This document shows, in pieces, positions 51,801-64,000 of a stretch of 64,000 nt of DNA. Position numbers and translations under genes: made by a program. The notes below the pieces were generated by a model, which was not told the DNA's origin, made no database searches, and was given only the letters and a program-made list of their open reading frames with translations. The stretch is from Amaranthus tricolor (lineage: Eukaryota; Streptophyta; Magnoliopsida; Caryophyllales; Amaranthaceae): assembly GCF_026212465.1 (NCBI RefSeq), contig NC_080048.1, positions 20,358,660 to 20,422,659 on the forward strand, written 5' to 3'. Each line of letters opens with the position of its first letter. Positions within the stretch are counted from its first letter, which is position 1.

Positions 51801-52051
51801 GCTACTTTATGCGCGAAAGTGACAAAAAATCTCAAAAACCCATAAATTCGAAACGTAGCACGTAATTTCTAGCATATGACTATGATTTTAAATTATAACC
51901 ACTTCAACTCAATAATATATACCAAATAGTGTTGTGTGTCAAGTTTCGTGCAAAACAAACCAACTTTGAGCTAATTTATGCGCGAAGTGCCAAAAAATCT
52001 TTAAAACCCATAAAATCGCAATTTAGCACATAAGTTCTATCACATGACTAT
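48831..52051 (-). repeat. Family 2 super-repeat, order P0 P Q R S, one monomer short
   Basis: Five tetramers starting at 48831, 49508, 50187, 50866 and 51543, about 19 monomers and 3221 bp. The c monomers mark the type: P0 and P have CTATCACATGAC, Q has GCACATTAC, R has GCACATGAC and S has GCACATGATTATG. P0 differs from P by GCCAAGTTTCG against GCCATGTTTCG. The S unit is cut to 509 bp by an a/b fusion. Confidence 0.85.
51854..52021 (-). repeat. Hybrid family 2 monomer a/b
   Basis: In + order it begins as a (TTTTAAATTATAACCAC, GAGCTAATTTATGCGCG) and ends as b (CCAAAAAATCTTTAAAACCC, AAATCGCAATTTAGCAC). The switch is at about 51980-52000. One monomer has been lost, which explains the single 509-bp step. 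Confidence 0.85.
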
Positions 52052-55000
52052 GAAGTTCAATTCTCGCCACTTTAACACAATAATCTATACCAAATAGTGT
52101 TGTGTGCCAAGTTTCGTGCAAAACAAACCAAGTTAAAGCTACTTTATGCGCGAAAAGTGCCAAAAACACTTAAAAACCCCTTAAAATAGAAACTTAACAC
52201 GTAATTTCTAGCATATGAGTATGATTTTTAATTCTAACTACTTCAACACAATAATATATGCCAAATAGGGTAGTGTGCCAAGTGTCGTGCCAAACAAACC
52301 AAGTTTGAGCTACTTTATGCGCAAAAGTGACAAAAAATCTCAAAAACCCATAAATTCGAAACTTAGCACGTAATTTCTAGCATATGACTATGATTTTAAA
52401 TTATAACCACTTCAACTCAATAATATATACCAAATAGTGTTGTGTGTCAAGTTTCGTGCAAAACAAACCAAGTTTGAGCTAATTTATGCGCGAAAGTGCC
52501 AAAAAAGCTTAAAAACCCATAAAATTACAACTTTGCACGTGATTTCGAGCATATGACTATGATTATCAATTCTAACTACTTCAACATAATAATATAAACC
52601 AAATAGTGTTGCGTGCCAAGTTTCGTGTAAAACAAACCATGTTTGAGTTATTTTACGAGCGAAAGTGCCAAAAAATCTTTAAAACCCCATAAAATCGCAA
52701 TTTAGCACATAATTTCTATCACATGACTATGAAGTTCAATTCTCGCCACTTTAACACAATAATCTATACCAAATAGTGTTGTGTGCCATGTTTCGTGCAA
52801 AACAAACCAAGTTAAAGCTACTTTATGCGCGAAAGTGCCAAAAACACTTAAAAACCCCTTAAAATAGAAACTTAACACGTAATTTCTAGCATAAGAGTAT
52901 GATTTTCAATTCTAACCACTTCAACACAATAATATATGTCAAATAGAGTTTTGTGCCAAGTGTCGTGCAAAACAAACCAAGTTTGAGCTACTTTATGCGC
53001 GAAAGTGACAAAAAATCTCAAAAACCCATAAATTCGAACGTAGCACGTAATTTCTAGCATATGACTATGATTTAAATTATAACCACTTCAACTCAATAAT
53101 ATATACCAAACAGTGTTGGTGTGTCAAGTTTCGTGCAAAACAAACCAAGTTTGAGCTAACTTATGCGCGAAAGTGCCAAAAAAAGCTTAAAAACCCATAA
53201 AATTAAAACTTTGCACGTAATTTCTAGCATATGACTATGATTATCAATTCTAACCACTTCAAAATAATAATATAAACAAAATAGTGTTGCGTGCCAAGTT
53301 TCGTGTAAAACAAACCATATTTGAGTTATTTTACGAGCGAAAATGCCAAAAAATCTTTAAAACCCATAAAATCGCAATTTTTGCACATAATTTCTAGCAC
53401 ATTACTATGAAGTTCAATTCTCGCCACTTTAACACAATAATCTATACCAAATAGTGTTGTGTGCCAGTTTCGTGCAAAACACAACCCAAGTTTGAGCTAC
53501 TTTATGCGCGAAAGTGCGAAAAAACGCTTAAAAACCACTTAAAATAGCAACTTAGCACGTAATTTCTAGCATATGAGTATGATTTTCAATTCTAACCACT
53601 TCAACACAATAATAAATGCCAAATAGAGTTGTGTGCCAAGTGTCGTGCAAAACAAACCAAATTTGAGCTACTTTATGCGCGAAAGTGACAAAAAATCTCA
53701 AAAACCCATAAATTCGAAACGTAGCACGTAATTTCTAGCATATGACTATGATTTTAAATTATAACCACTTCAACTCAATAATATATACCAAATAGTGTTG
53801 TGTGTCAAGTTTCGTGCAAAACAAACCAACTTTGAGCTAATTTATGCGCGAAAGTGCCAAAAAAGCTTAAAAACCCATAAAATTACAACTTTGCACGTAA
53901 TTTCTAGCATATGACTATGATTATCAATTCTAACCACTTTAACATAATAATACAAACCAAATAGTGTTGCGTGCCAAGTTTCGTGTAAAACAAACCATGT
54001 TTGAGTTATTTTACGAGCGAAAGTGCCAAAAAATCTTTAAAAACCATAAAATTGCAATTTAGCACATAATTTCTAGCACATGACTATGAAGTTCAATTCT
54101 CGCTACTTTAACACAATAATCTATACCAAATAGTGTTGTGTGCCAAGTTTCGTGCAAAACAAACCAAGTTAAAGCTACTTTATGCGCGAAAGTGCCAAAA
54201 AACGCTTAAAAACCCCTTAAAATAGCAACTTAACACGTAATTTCTAGCATACGAGTATGATTTTCAATTCTAACCACTTCAACACAATAATATATGTCAA
54301 ATAGAGTTGTGTGCCAAGTGTCGTGCAAAACAAACCAAGTTTGAGCTACTTTATGCGCGAAAGTGACAAAAAATCTCAAAAACCCATAAATTCGAAACTT
54401 AGCACGTAATTTCTAGCATATGACAATGATTTTAAATTATAACCACTTCAACTCAATAATATATACCAAATAGTGTTGTGCGTCAAGTTTCGTGCAAAAC
54501 AAACCAAGTTTGAGCTAATTTATGCGCGAAAGTGCCAAAAAAGCTTAAAAACCCCTAAAATTACAACTTTGCACGTAATTTCTAGCATATGACTATGATT
54601 ATCAATTCTAACCACTTCAACATAATAATATAAACCAAATAGTGTTGCGTGCCAAGTTTCGTGTAAAACAAACCATGTTTGAGTTATTTTACGAGCGAAA
54701 GTGCCAAAAAATCTTTAAAACCCATAAAATTGCAATTTAGCACATAATTTCTAGCACATGATTATGAAGTTCAATTCTCGCCACTTTAACACAATAATCT
54801 ATACCAAATAGTGTTGTGTGCCAAGTTTCGTGCATAACACAACCAAGTTTGAGCTACTTTATGCGCGAAAGTGCGAAAAAAACGCTTAAAAACCCCTTAA
54901 AATAGCAACTTTGCAAGTAATTTCTAGCATAAGAGTATGATTTTCAATTCTAACCACTTCAACACAATAATATATGTCAAATAGAGTTTTGTGCCAAGTG

Positions 55001-55447
55001 TCGTGCAAAACAAACCAAGTTTCAGCTACTTTATGCGCGGAAAGTGACAAAAAATCTCAAAAACCCATAAATTCGAAACGTAGCACGTAATTTCTAGCAT
55101 ATGACTATGATTTTAAATTATAACCACTTCAACTCAATAATATATACCAAATAGTGTTGTGGTGTCAAGTTTCGTGCAAAACAAACCAAGTTTGAGCTAA
55201 TTTATGCGCGAAAGTGCCAAAAAAGCTTAAAAACCCATAAAATTACAACTTTGCACGTGATTTCGAGCATATGACTATGATTATCAATTCTAACTACTTC
55301 AACATAATAATATAAACCAAATAGTGTTGCGTGCCAAGTTTCGTGTAAAACAAACCATGTTTGAGTTATTTTACGAGCGAAAGTGCCAAAAAATCTTTAA
55401 AACCCATAAAATCGCAATTTAGCACATAATTTCTATCACATGACTAT
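52052..55447 (-). repeat. Family 2 super-repeat, order P0 P Q R S
   Basis: Five complete tetramers starting at 52052, 52731, 53409, 54088 and 54766, 20 monomers and 3396 bp. The order of diagnostic variants is the same as in 48831-52051. Confidence 0.86.
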
Positions 55448-58152
55448 GAAGTTCAATTCTCGCCACTTTAACACAATAATCTATACCAAATAGTCTTGTG
55501 TGCCATGTTTCGTGCAAAACAAACCAAGTTAAAGCTACTTTATGCGCGAAAGTGCCAAAAACACTTAAAAACCCCTTAAAATAGAAACTTAACACGTAAT
55601 TTCTAGCATAAGAGTATGATTTTCAATTCTAACCACTTCAACACAATAATATATGTCAAATAGAGTTTTGTGCCAAGTGTCGTGCAAAACAAACCAAGTT
55701 TGAGCTACTTTATGCGCGAAAGTGACAAAAAATCTCAAAAACCCATAAATTCGAAACGTAGCACGTAATTTCTAGCATATGACTATGATTTTAAATTATA
55801 ACCACTTCAACTCAATAATATATACCAAACAGTGTTGTGTGTCAAGTTTCGTGCAAAACAAACCAAGTTTGAGCTAACTTATGCCGAAAGTGCCAAAAAA
55901 AGCTTAAAAACCCATAAAATTAAAACTTTGCACGTAATTTCTAGCATATGACTATGATTATCAATTCTAACCACTTCAAAATAATAATATAAACAAAATA
56001 GTGTTGCGTGCCAAGTTTCGTGTAAAACAAACCATATTGAGTTATTTTACGAGGCGAAAATGCCAAAAAAATCTTTAAAACCCATAAAATCGCAATTTTG
56101 CACATAATTTTCTAGCACATTACTATGAATTTCAATTCTCGCCACTTAACACAATAATCTATACCAAATAGTGTTGTGTGCCAAGTTTCGTGCAAAACAC
56201 AACCAAGTTTGAGCTACTTTATGCGCGAAAGTGCGAAAAACGCTTAAAAACCACTTAAAATAGCAACTTAGCACGTAATTTCTAGCATATGAGTATGATT
56301 TTCAATTCTAACCACTTCAACACAATAATAAATGCCAAATAGAGTTGTGTGCCAAGTGTCGTGCAAAACAAACCAAATTTGAGCTACTTTATGCGCGAAA
56401 GTGACAAAAAATCTCAAAAACCCATAAATTCGAAACGTAGCACGTAATTTCTAGCATATGACTATGATTTTAAATTATAACCACTTCAACTCAATAATAT
56501 ATACCAAATAGTGTGTGTGTGTCAAGTTTCGTGCAAAACAAACCAACTTTGAGCTAATTTATGCGCGAAAGTGCCAAAAAAGCTTAAAAACCCATAAAAT
56601 TACAACTTTGCACGTAATTTCTAGCATATGACTATGATTATCAATTCTAACCACTTTAACATAATAATACAAACCAAATAGTGTTGCGTGCCAAGTTTCG
56701 TGTAAAACAAACCATGTTTGAGTTATTTTACGAGCGAAAGTGCCAAAAAATCTTTAAAAACCATAAAATTGCAATTTAGCACATAATTTCTAGCACATGA
56801 CTATGAAGTTCAATTCTCGCCACTTTAACACAATAATCTATACCAAATAGTGTTGTGTGCCAAGTTTCGTGCAAAACAAACCAAGTTAAAGCTACTTTAT
56901 GCGCGAAAGTGCCAAAACGCTTAAAAACCCTTAAAATAGCAACTTAACACGTAATTTCTAGCATACGAGTATGATTTTCAATTCTAACCACTTCAACACA
57001 ATAATATATGTCAAATAGAGTTGTGTGCCAAGTGTCGTGCAAAACAAACCAAGTTTGAGCTACTTATGCGCGAAAGTGACAAAAAATCTCAAAAACCCAT
57101 AAATTCGAAACTTAGCACGTAATTTCTAGCATATGACAATGATTTTAAATTATAACCACTTCAACTCAATAATATATACCAAATAGTGTTGTGCGTCAAG
57201 TTTCGTGCAAAACAAACCAAGTTTGAGCTAATTTATGCGCGAAAGTGCCAAAAAAGCTTAAAAACCCATAAAATTACAACTTTGCACGTAATTTCTAGCA
57301 GATGACTATGATTATCAATTCTAACCACTTCAACATAATAATATAAACCAAATAGTGTTGCGTGCCAAGTTTCGTGTAAAACAAACCATGTTTGAGTTAT
57401 TTTACGAGCGAAAGTGCCAAAAAATCTTTAAAACCCATAAAATTGCAATTTAGCACATAATTTCTAGCACATGATTATGAAGTTTCAATTCTCGCCACTT
57501 AACACAATAATCTATACCAAATAGTGTTGTGTGCCAAGTTTCGTGCATAACACAACCAAGTTGAGCTACTTTATGCGCGAAAGTGCGAAAAACGCTTAAA
57601 ACCCTTAAAATAGCAACTTTGCAAGTAATTTCTAGCATAAGAGTATGATTTTCAATTCTAACCACTTCAACACAATAATATATGTCAAATAGAGTTTTGT
57701 GCCAAGTGTCGTGCAAAACAAACCAAGTTTCAGCTACTTTATGCGCGAAAGTGACAAAAAATCTCAAAAACCCATAATTCGAAACGTAGCACGTAATTTC
57801 TAGCATATGACTATGATTTTAAATTATAACCACTTCAACTCAATAATATATACCAAATAGTGTTGTGTGTCAAGTTTCGTGCAAAACAAACCAAGTTTGA
57901 GCTAATTTATGCGCGAAAGTGCCAAAAAAGCTTAAAAACCCATAAAATTACAACTTTGCACGTGATTTCGAGCATATGACTATGATTATCCAATTCTAAC
58001 TACTTCAACATAATAATATAAACCAAATAGTGTTGCGTGCCAAGTTTCGTGTAAAACAAACCATGTTTGAGTTATTTTACGAGCGAAAGTGCCAAAAAAT
58101 CTTTAAAACCATAAAATCGCAATTTAGCACATAATTTCTATCACATGACTAT
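55448..58152 (-). repeat. Family 2 super-repeat, order P Q R S (16 monomers)
   Basis: Four tetramers starting at 55448, 56127, 56805 and 57479, 2705 bp. The d monomers follow the same cycle: P, CATAAGAGTATG; Q, AATAAATGCC with ACCAAATTTGAGC; R, CATACGAGTATG; S, AGTTTCAGC. Confidence 0.9.
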
Positions 58153-60865
58153 GAAGTTCAATTCTCGCCACTTTAACACAATAATCTATACCAAATAGTG
58201 TTGTGTGCCATGTTTCGTGCAAAACAAACCAAGTTAAAGCTACTTTATGCGCGAAAGTGCCAAAAACACTTAAAAACCCCTTAAAATAGAAACTTAACAC
58301 GTAATTTCTAGCATAAGAGTATGATTTTCAATTCTAACCACTTCAACACAATAATATATGTCAAATAGAGTTTTGTGCCAAGTGTCGTGCAAAACAAACC
58401 AAGTTTGAGCTACTTTATGCGCGAAAGTGACAAAAAATCTCAAAAACCCATAAATTCGAAACGTAGCACGTAATTTCTAGCATATGACTATGATTTTAAA
58501 TTATAACCACTTCAACTCAATAATATATACCAAACAGTGTTGTGTGTCAAGTTTCGTGCAAAACAAACCAAGTTTGAGCTAACTTATGCGCGAAAGTGCC
58601 AAAAAAGCTTAAAAACCCATAAAATTAAACTTTGCACGTAATTTCTAGCATATGACTATGATTATCAATTCTAACCACTTCAAAATAATAATATAAACAA
58701 AATAGTGTTGCGTGCCAAGTTTCGTGTAAAACAAACCATATTTGAGTTATTTTACGAGCGAAAATGCCAAAAAATCTTTAAAACCCATAAAATCGCAATT
58801 TTGCACATAATTTCTAGCACATTACTATGAAGTTCAATTCTCGCCACTTTAACACAATAATCTATACCAAATAGTGTTGTGTGCCAAGTTTCATGCAAAA
58901 CACAACCAAGTTTGAGCTACTTTATGCGCGAAAGTGCGAAAAACGCTTAAAAACCACTTAAAATAGCAACTTAGCACGTAATTTCTAGCATATGAGTATG
59001 ATTTTCAATTCTAACCACTTCAACACAATAATAAATGCCAAATAGAGTTGTGTGTGCCAAGTGTCGTGCAAAACAAACCAAATTTGAGCTACTTTATGCG
59101 CGAAAGTGACAAAAAATCTCAAAAACCCATAAATTCGAAACGTAGCACGTAATTTCTAGCATATGACTATGATTTTAAATTATAACCCACTTCAACTCAA
59201 TAATATATACCAAATAGTGTTGTGTGTCAAGTTTCGTGCAAAACAAACCAACTTTGAGTTAATTTATGCGCGAAAGTGCCAAAAAAGCTTAAAAACCCAT
59301 AAAATTACAACTTTGCACGTAATTTCTAGCATATGACTATGATTATCAATTCTAACCACTTTAACATAATAATACAAACCAAATAGTGTTGCGTGCCAAG
59401 TTTCGTGTAAAACAAACCATGTTTGAGTTATTTTACGAGCGAAAGTGCCAAAAAATCTTTAAAAACCATAAAATTGCAATTTAGCACATAATTTCTAGCA
59501 CATGACTATGAAGTTCAATTCTCGCCACTTTAACACAATAATCTATACCAAATAGTGTTGTGTGCCAAGTTTCGTGCAAAACAAACCAAGTTAAAGCTAC
59601 TTTATGCGCGAAAGTGCCAAAAACGCTTAAAAACCCCTTAAAATAGCAACTTAACACGTAATTTCTAGCATACGAGTATGATTTTCAATTCTAACCACTT
59701 CAACACAATAATATATGTCAAATAGAGTTGTGTGCCAAGTGTCGTGCAAAACAAACCAAGTTTGAGCTACTTTATGCGCGAAAGTGACAAAAAATCTCAA
59801 AAACCCATAAATTCGAAACTTAGCACGTAATTTCTAGCATATGACAATGATTTTAAATTATAACCACTTCAACTCAATAATATATACCAAATTGTGTTGT
59901 GCGTCAAGTTTCGTGCAAAACAAACCAAGTTTGAGCTAATTTATGCGCGAAAGTGCCAAAAAAGCTTAAAAACCCATAAAATTACAACTTTGCACGTAAT
60001 TTCTAGCATATGACTATGATTATCAATTCTAACCACTTCAACATAATAATATAAACCAAATAGTGTTGCGTGCCAAGTTTCGTGTAAAACAAACCATGTT
60101 TGAGTTATTTTACGAGCGAAAGTGCCAAAAAATCTTTAAAACCCATAAAATTGCAATTTAGCACATAATTTCTAGCACATGATTATGAAGTTCAATTCTC
60201 GCCACTTTAACACAATAATCTTATACCAAATAGTGTTGTGTGCCAAGTTTCGTGCATAACACAACCAAGTTTGAGCTACTTATGCGCGAAAGTGCGAAAA
60301 ACGCTTAAAAACCCCTTAAAATAGCAACTTTGCAAGTAATTTCTAGCATAAGAGTATGATTTTCAATTTCTAACCACTTCAACACAATAATATATGTCAA
60401 ATAGAGTTTTGTGCCAAGTGTCGTGCAAAACAAACCAAGTTTCAGCTACTTTATGCGCGAAAGTGACAAAAAATCTCAAAAACCCATAAATTCGAAACGT
60501 AGCACGTAATTTCTAGCATATGACTATGATTTTAAATTATAACCACTTCAACTCAATAATATATACCAAATAGTGTTGTGTGTCAAGTTTCGTGCAAAAC
60601 AAACCAACTTTGAGCTAATTTATGCGCGAAAGTGCCAAAAAAGCTTAAAAACCCATAAAATTACAACTTTGCACGTAATTTCTAGCATATGACTATGATT
60701 ATCAATTCTAACCACTTCAACATAATAATATAAACCAAATAGTGTTGCGTGCCAAGTTTCGTGTAAAACAAACCATGTTTGAGTTATTTTACGAGCGAAA
60801 GTGCCAAAAAATCTTTAAAACCCATAAAATTGCAATTTAGCACATAATTTCTAGCACATGACTAT
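58153..60865 (-). repeat. Family 2 super-repeat, order P Q R S (16 monomers)
   Basis: Four tetramers starting at 58153, 58829, 59510 and 60187, 2713 bp. It reads close to the previous copy, and Q again carries ACAAAATAGTGTTGCG in b and GCACATTAC in c. Confidence 0.9.
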
Positions 60866-63800
60866 GAAGTTCAATTCTCGCCACTTTAACACAATAATCT
60901 ATACCAAATAGTGTTGTGTGCCAAGTTTCGTGCATAACACAACCAAGTTTGAGCTACTTTATGCGCGAAAGTGCGAAAAAACGCTTAAAAACCCCTTAAA
61001 ATAGCAACTTAGCACGTAATTTCTAGCATATGAGTATGATTTTCAATTCTAACCACTTCAACACAATAATAAATGCCAAATAGAGTTGTGTGCCAAGTGT
61101 CGTGCAAAACAAACCAAGTTTGAGCTACTTTATGCGCGAAAGTGACAAAAAATCTCAAAAACCCATAAATTCGAAACTTAGCACGTAATTTCTAGCATAT
61201 GACTATGATTTTAAATTATAACCACTTCAACTCAATAATATATACCAAATAGTGTTGTGTGTCAAGTTTCGTGCAAAACAAACCAAGTTTGAGCTAATTT
61301 ATGCGTGAAAGTGCCAAAAAAGCTTAAAAACCCATAAAATTACAACTTTGCACGTAATTTCTAGCATATGACTATGATTATCAATTCTAACCACTTCAAC
61401 ATAATAATATAAACCAAATAGTGTTGCGTGCCAAGTTTCGTGTAAAACAAACCATGTTTGAGTTATTTTACGAGCGAAAGTGCCAAAAAATCTTTAAAAC
61501 CCATAAAATCGCAATTTAGCACATAATTTCTAGCACATGACTATTAAGTTCAATTCTCGCCACTTTAACACAATAATCTATACCAAATAGTGTTGTGTGC
61601 CAAGTTTCGTGCAAAACAAACCAAGTTAAAGCTACTTTATGCGCGAAAGTGCCAAAAACACTTAAAAACCCCTTAAAATAGAAACTTAACACGTAATTTC
61701 TAGCATAAGAGTATGATTTTCAATTCTAACCACTTCAACACAATAATATATGTCAAATAGAGTTTTGTGCCAAGTGTCGTGCAAAACAAACCAAGTTTCA
61801 GCTACTTTATGCGCGAAAGTGACAAAAAATCTCAAAAACCCATAAATTCGAAACGTAGCACGTAATTTCTAGCATATGACTATGATTTTAAATTATAACC
61901 ACTTCAACTCAATAATATATACCAAATAGTGTTGTGTGTCAAGTTTCGTGCAAAACAAACCAAGTTTGAGCTAATTTATGCGCGAAAGTGCCAAAAAAGC
62001 TTAAAAACCCATAAAATTACAACTTTGCACGTAATTTCTAGCATATGACTATGATTATCAATTCTAACCACTTCAACATAATAATATAAACCAAATAGTG
62101 TTGCGTGCCAAGTTTCGTGTAAAACAAACCATGTTTGAGTTATTTTACGAGCGAAAGTGCCAAAAAATCTTTAAAACCCATAAAATTGCAATTTAGCACA
62201 TAATTTCTAGCACATGACTATGAAGTTCAATTCTCGCCACTTTAACACAATAATCTATACCAAATAGTGTTGTGTGCCAAGTTTCGTGCATAACACAACC
62301 AAGTTTGAGCTACTTTATGCGCGAAAGTGCGAAAAACGCTTAAAAACCCCTTAAAATAGCAACTTAGCACGTAATTTCTAGCATATGAGTATGATTTTCA
62401 ATTCTAACCACTTCAACACAATAATAAATGCCAAATAGAGTTGTGTGCCAAGTGTCGTGCAAAACAAACCAAGTTTGAGCTACTTTATGCGCGAAAGTGA
62501 CAAAAAATCTCAAAAACCCATAAATTCGAAACGTAGCACGTAATTTCTAGCATATGACTATGATTTTAAATTATAACCACTTCAACTCAATAATATATAC
62601 CAAATAGTGTTGTGTGTCAAGTTTCGTGCAAAACAAACCAACTTTGAGCTAATTTATGCGCGAAAGTGCCAAAAAAGCTTAAAAACCCATAAAATTACAA
62701 CTTTGCACGTAATTTCTAGCATATGACTATGATTATCAATTCTAACCACTTTAACATAATAATATAAACCAAATAGTGTTGGGTGCCAAGTTTCGTGTAA
62801 AACAAACCATGTTTGAGTTATTTTACGAGCGAAAGTGCCAAAAAATCTTTAAAACCCATAAAATCGCAATTTAGCACATAATTTCTAGCACATGACTATG
62901 AAGTTCAATTCTCGCCACTTTAACACAATAATCTATACCAAATAGTGTTGTGTGCCAAGTTTCGTGCAAAACAAACCAAGTTAAAGCTACTTTATGCGCG
63001 AAAGTGCCAAAAACGCTTAAAAACCCCTTAAAATAGCAACTTAACACGTAATTTCTAGCATACGAGTATGATTTTCAATTCTAACCACTTCAACACAATA
63101 ATATATGTCAAATAGAGTTGTGTGCCAAGTGTCGTGCAAAACAAACCAAGTTTGAGCTACTTTATGCGCGAAAGTGACAAAAAATCTCAAAAACCCATAA
63201 ATTCGAAACTTAGCACGTAATTTCTAGCATATGACTATGATTTTAAATTATAACCACTTCAACTCAATAATATATACCAAATAGTGTTGTGTGTCAAGTT
63301 TCGTGCAAAACAAACCAAGTTTGAGCTAATTTATGCGCGAAAGTGCCAAAAAAGCTTAAAAACCCATAAAATTACAACTTTGCACGTAATTTCTAGCATA
63401 TGACTATGATTATCAATTCTAACCACTTCAACATAATAATATAAACCAAATAGTGTTGCGTGCCAAGTTTCGTGTAAAACAAACCATGTTTGAGTTATTT
63501 TACGAGCGAAAGTGCCAAAAAATCTTTAAAACCCATAAAATTGCGATTTAGCACATAATTTCTAGCACATGACTATGAAGTTCATTTCTCGCCACTTTAA
63601 CACAATAATCTATACCAAATAGTGTTGTGTGCCATGTTTCGTGCAAAACAAACCAAGTTAAAGCTACTTTATGCGCGAAAGTGCCAAAAACGCTTAAAAA
63701 CCCCTTAAAATAGCAACTTAACACGTATTTTCTAGCATATGAGTATGATTTTCAATTCTAACCACTTCAACACAATAATATATGTCAAATAGAGTTGTGT

Positions 63801-64000
63801 GCCTAGTGTCGTGCAAAACAAACCAAGTTTGAGCTACTTTATGCGCGAAAGTGACAAAAAATCTCAAAAACCCATAAATTCGAAACTTAGCACGTAATTT
63901 CTAGCATATGACTATGATTTTAAATTATAACCACTTCAACTCAATAATATATACCAAATAGTGTTGTGTGTCAAGTTTCGTGCAAAACAAACCAAGTTTG
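60866..64000 (-). repeat. Family 2 tetramers outside the strict P Q R S cycle
   Basis: Tetramers start at 60866, 61545, 62222, 62900 and 63577, and the last is cut by the window. All c monomers have GCACATGAC-type sequence (GACTATTAAG at 61545). Other markers still suggest mixed units: 60866 blends S and Q, 61545 is P-like, 62222 is Q-like and 62900 is R-like. Confidence 0.85.

Larger units (their letters stand above)
46501..64000 (-). repeat. Family 2 satellite array (4-monomer HOR)
   Basis: This satellite is related to family 1 but distinct, with monomers of about 169.5 bp, also in - orientation. It has AAAGTGCCAAAAA where family 1 has AAAGTCCAAAAA, and GACTATGATT where family 1 has GACTATTATT. 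Four types alternate in + order: a (TTTTAAATTATAACCAC, CAACTCAATAATATATACC), b (GATTATCAATTCTAACC, TATTTTACGAGCG), c (GAAGTTCAATTCTCGCCAC) and d (GCCAAGTGTCGTGC, GTGACAAAAAATCTC). The c landmark recurs at 48153, 48831, 49508, 50187, 50866, 51543, 52052, 52731, 53409, 54088, 54766, 55448, 56127, 56805, 57479, 58153, 58829, 59510, 60187, 60866, 61545, 62222, 62900 and 63577. Steps are 674-682 bp apart from one of 509. The array runs off the right end of the window. Confidence 0.95.

Noticed and set aside
57450..57806. A 118-codon ORF on the - strand in family 2
   Set aside because: It is made of two family 2 monomers joined by small length changes, and equivalent units nearby do not keep it open.
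1..64000. CRISPR array
   Set aside because: Repeat units are 169 bp with no repeat-spacer alternation, and the whole unit is repeated.
1..64000. Human-type alpha satellite
   Set aside because: The monomer length is similar (171 bp in primates), but the sequence does not look like alpha satellite and no full CENP-B box is present.
1..64000. Assignment to a known plant centromere repeat such as the Arabidopsis 178-bp, rice CentO or maize CentC repeat
   Set aside because: From what I recall of these families, lengths and sequences do not match. Short shared words in AT-rich satellite are not enough to name a family.

Overview
The window is satellite DNA from end to end. I found no credible protein-coding gene, RNA gene, transposon, CRISPR array or operon. 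Both strands are an unbroken tandem array of an AT-rich monomer of about 169 bp (roughly one third G+C by eye). Two assembly gaps of exactly 100 N (10601-10700 and 46401-46500) interrupt it. A nucleosome-sized monomer arranged in multi-kilobase higher-order repeats (HORs) is the usual form of a eukaryotic centromeric or pericentromeric satellite. A plant is my best guess, but I do not recognise the monomer and cannot name the species or prove centromere function.

There are three blocks. Monomer orientation is defined by the start TTGCGATTTTATGGG. (1) 1-10600: family 1, monomers on the + strand, in a 12-monomer HOR (types A to L, about 2.015 kb). From 3728 onward two HOR versions alternate, giving a 24-monomer, roughly 4.03-kb super-repeat. 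The leftmost copy (24-3727) is scrambled into 22 monomers with three hybrid monomers. (2) 10701-46400: the same 12-mer HOR on the - strand. There are 16 full copies plus two partial ones. Ten are regular. Four (31836-41405) are enlarged by 2, 2, 2 and 3 monomers through unequal exchange, with the hybrid junction monomers visible. (3) 46501-64000: family 2, a related but diverged satellite, also on the - strand. It has a 4-monomer HOR of about 678 bp (types a, b, c, d), and four tetramer variants (P, Q, R, S) are nested in a 16-monomer super-repeat of about 2.7 kb. Its left edge, next to the gap, is irregular.

No genes work together here. The biology is in array evolution: nested HORs, arm-specific variants, unequal crossover products, local homogenisation, and a short dyad kept in many monomers and cleanly deleted from one type. 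All open reading frames are by-products of the repeat. The monomer is 3x56+1 bp, so each monomer shifts the frame and ORFs stop at about 60-74 codons. Single-base indels are frequent at 10701-14800 and 33300-46400, which points to weaker consensus quality beside the gaps.
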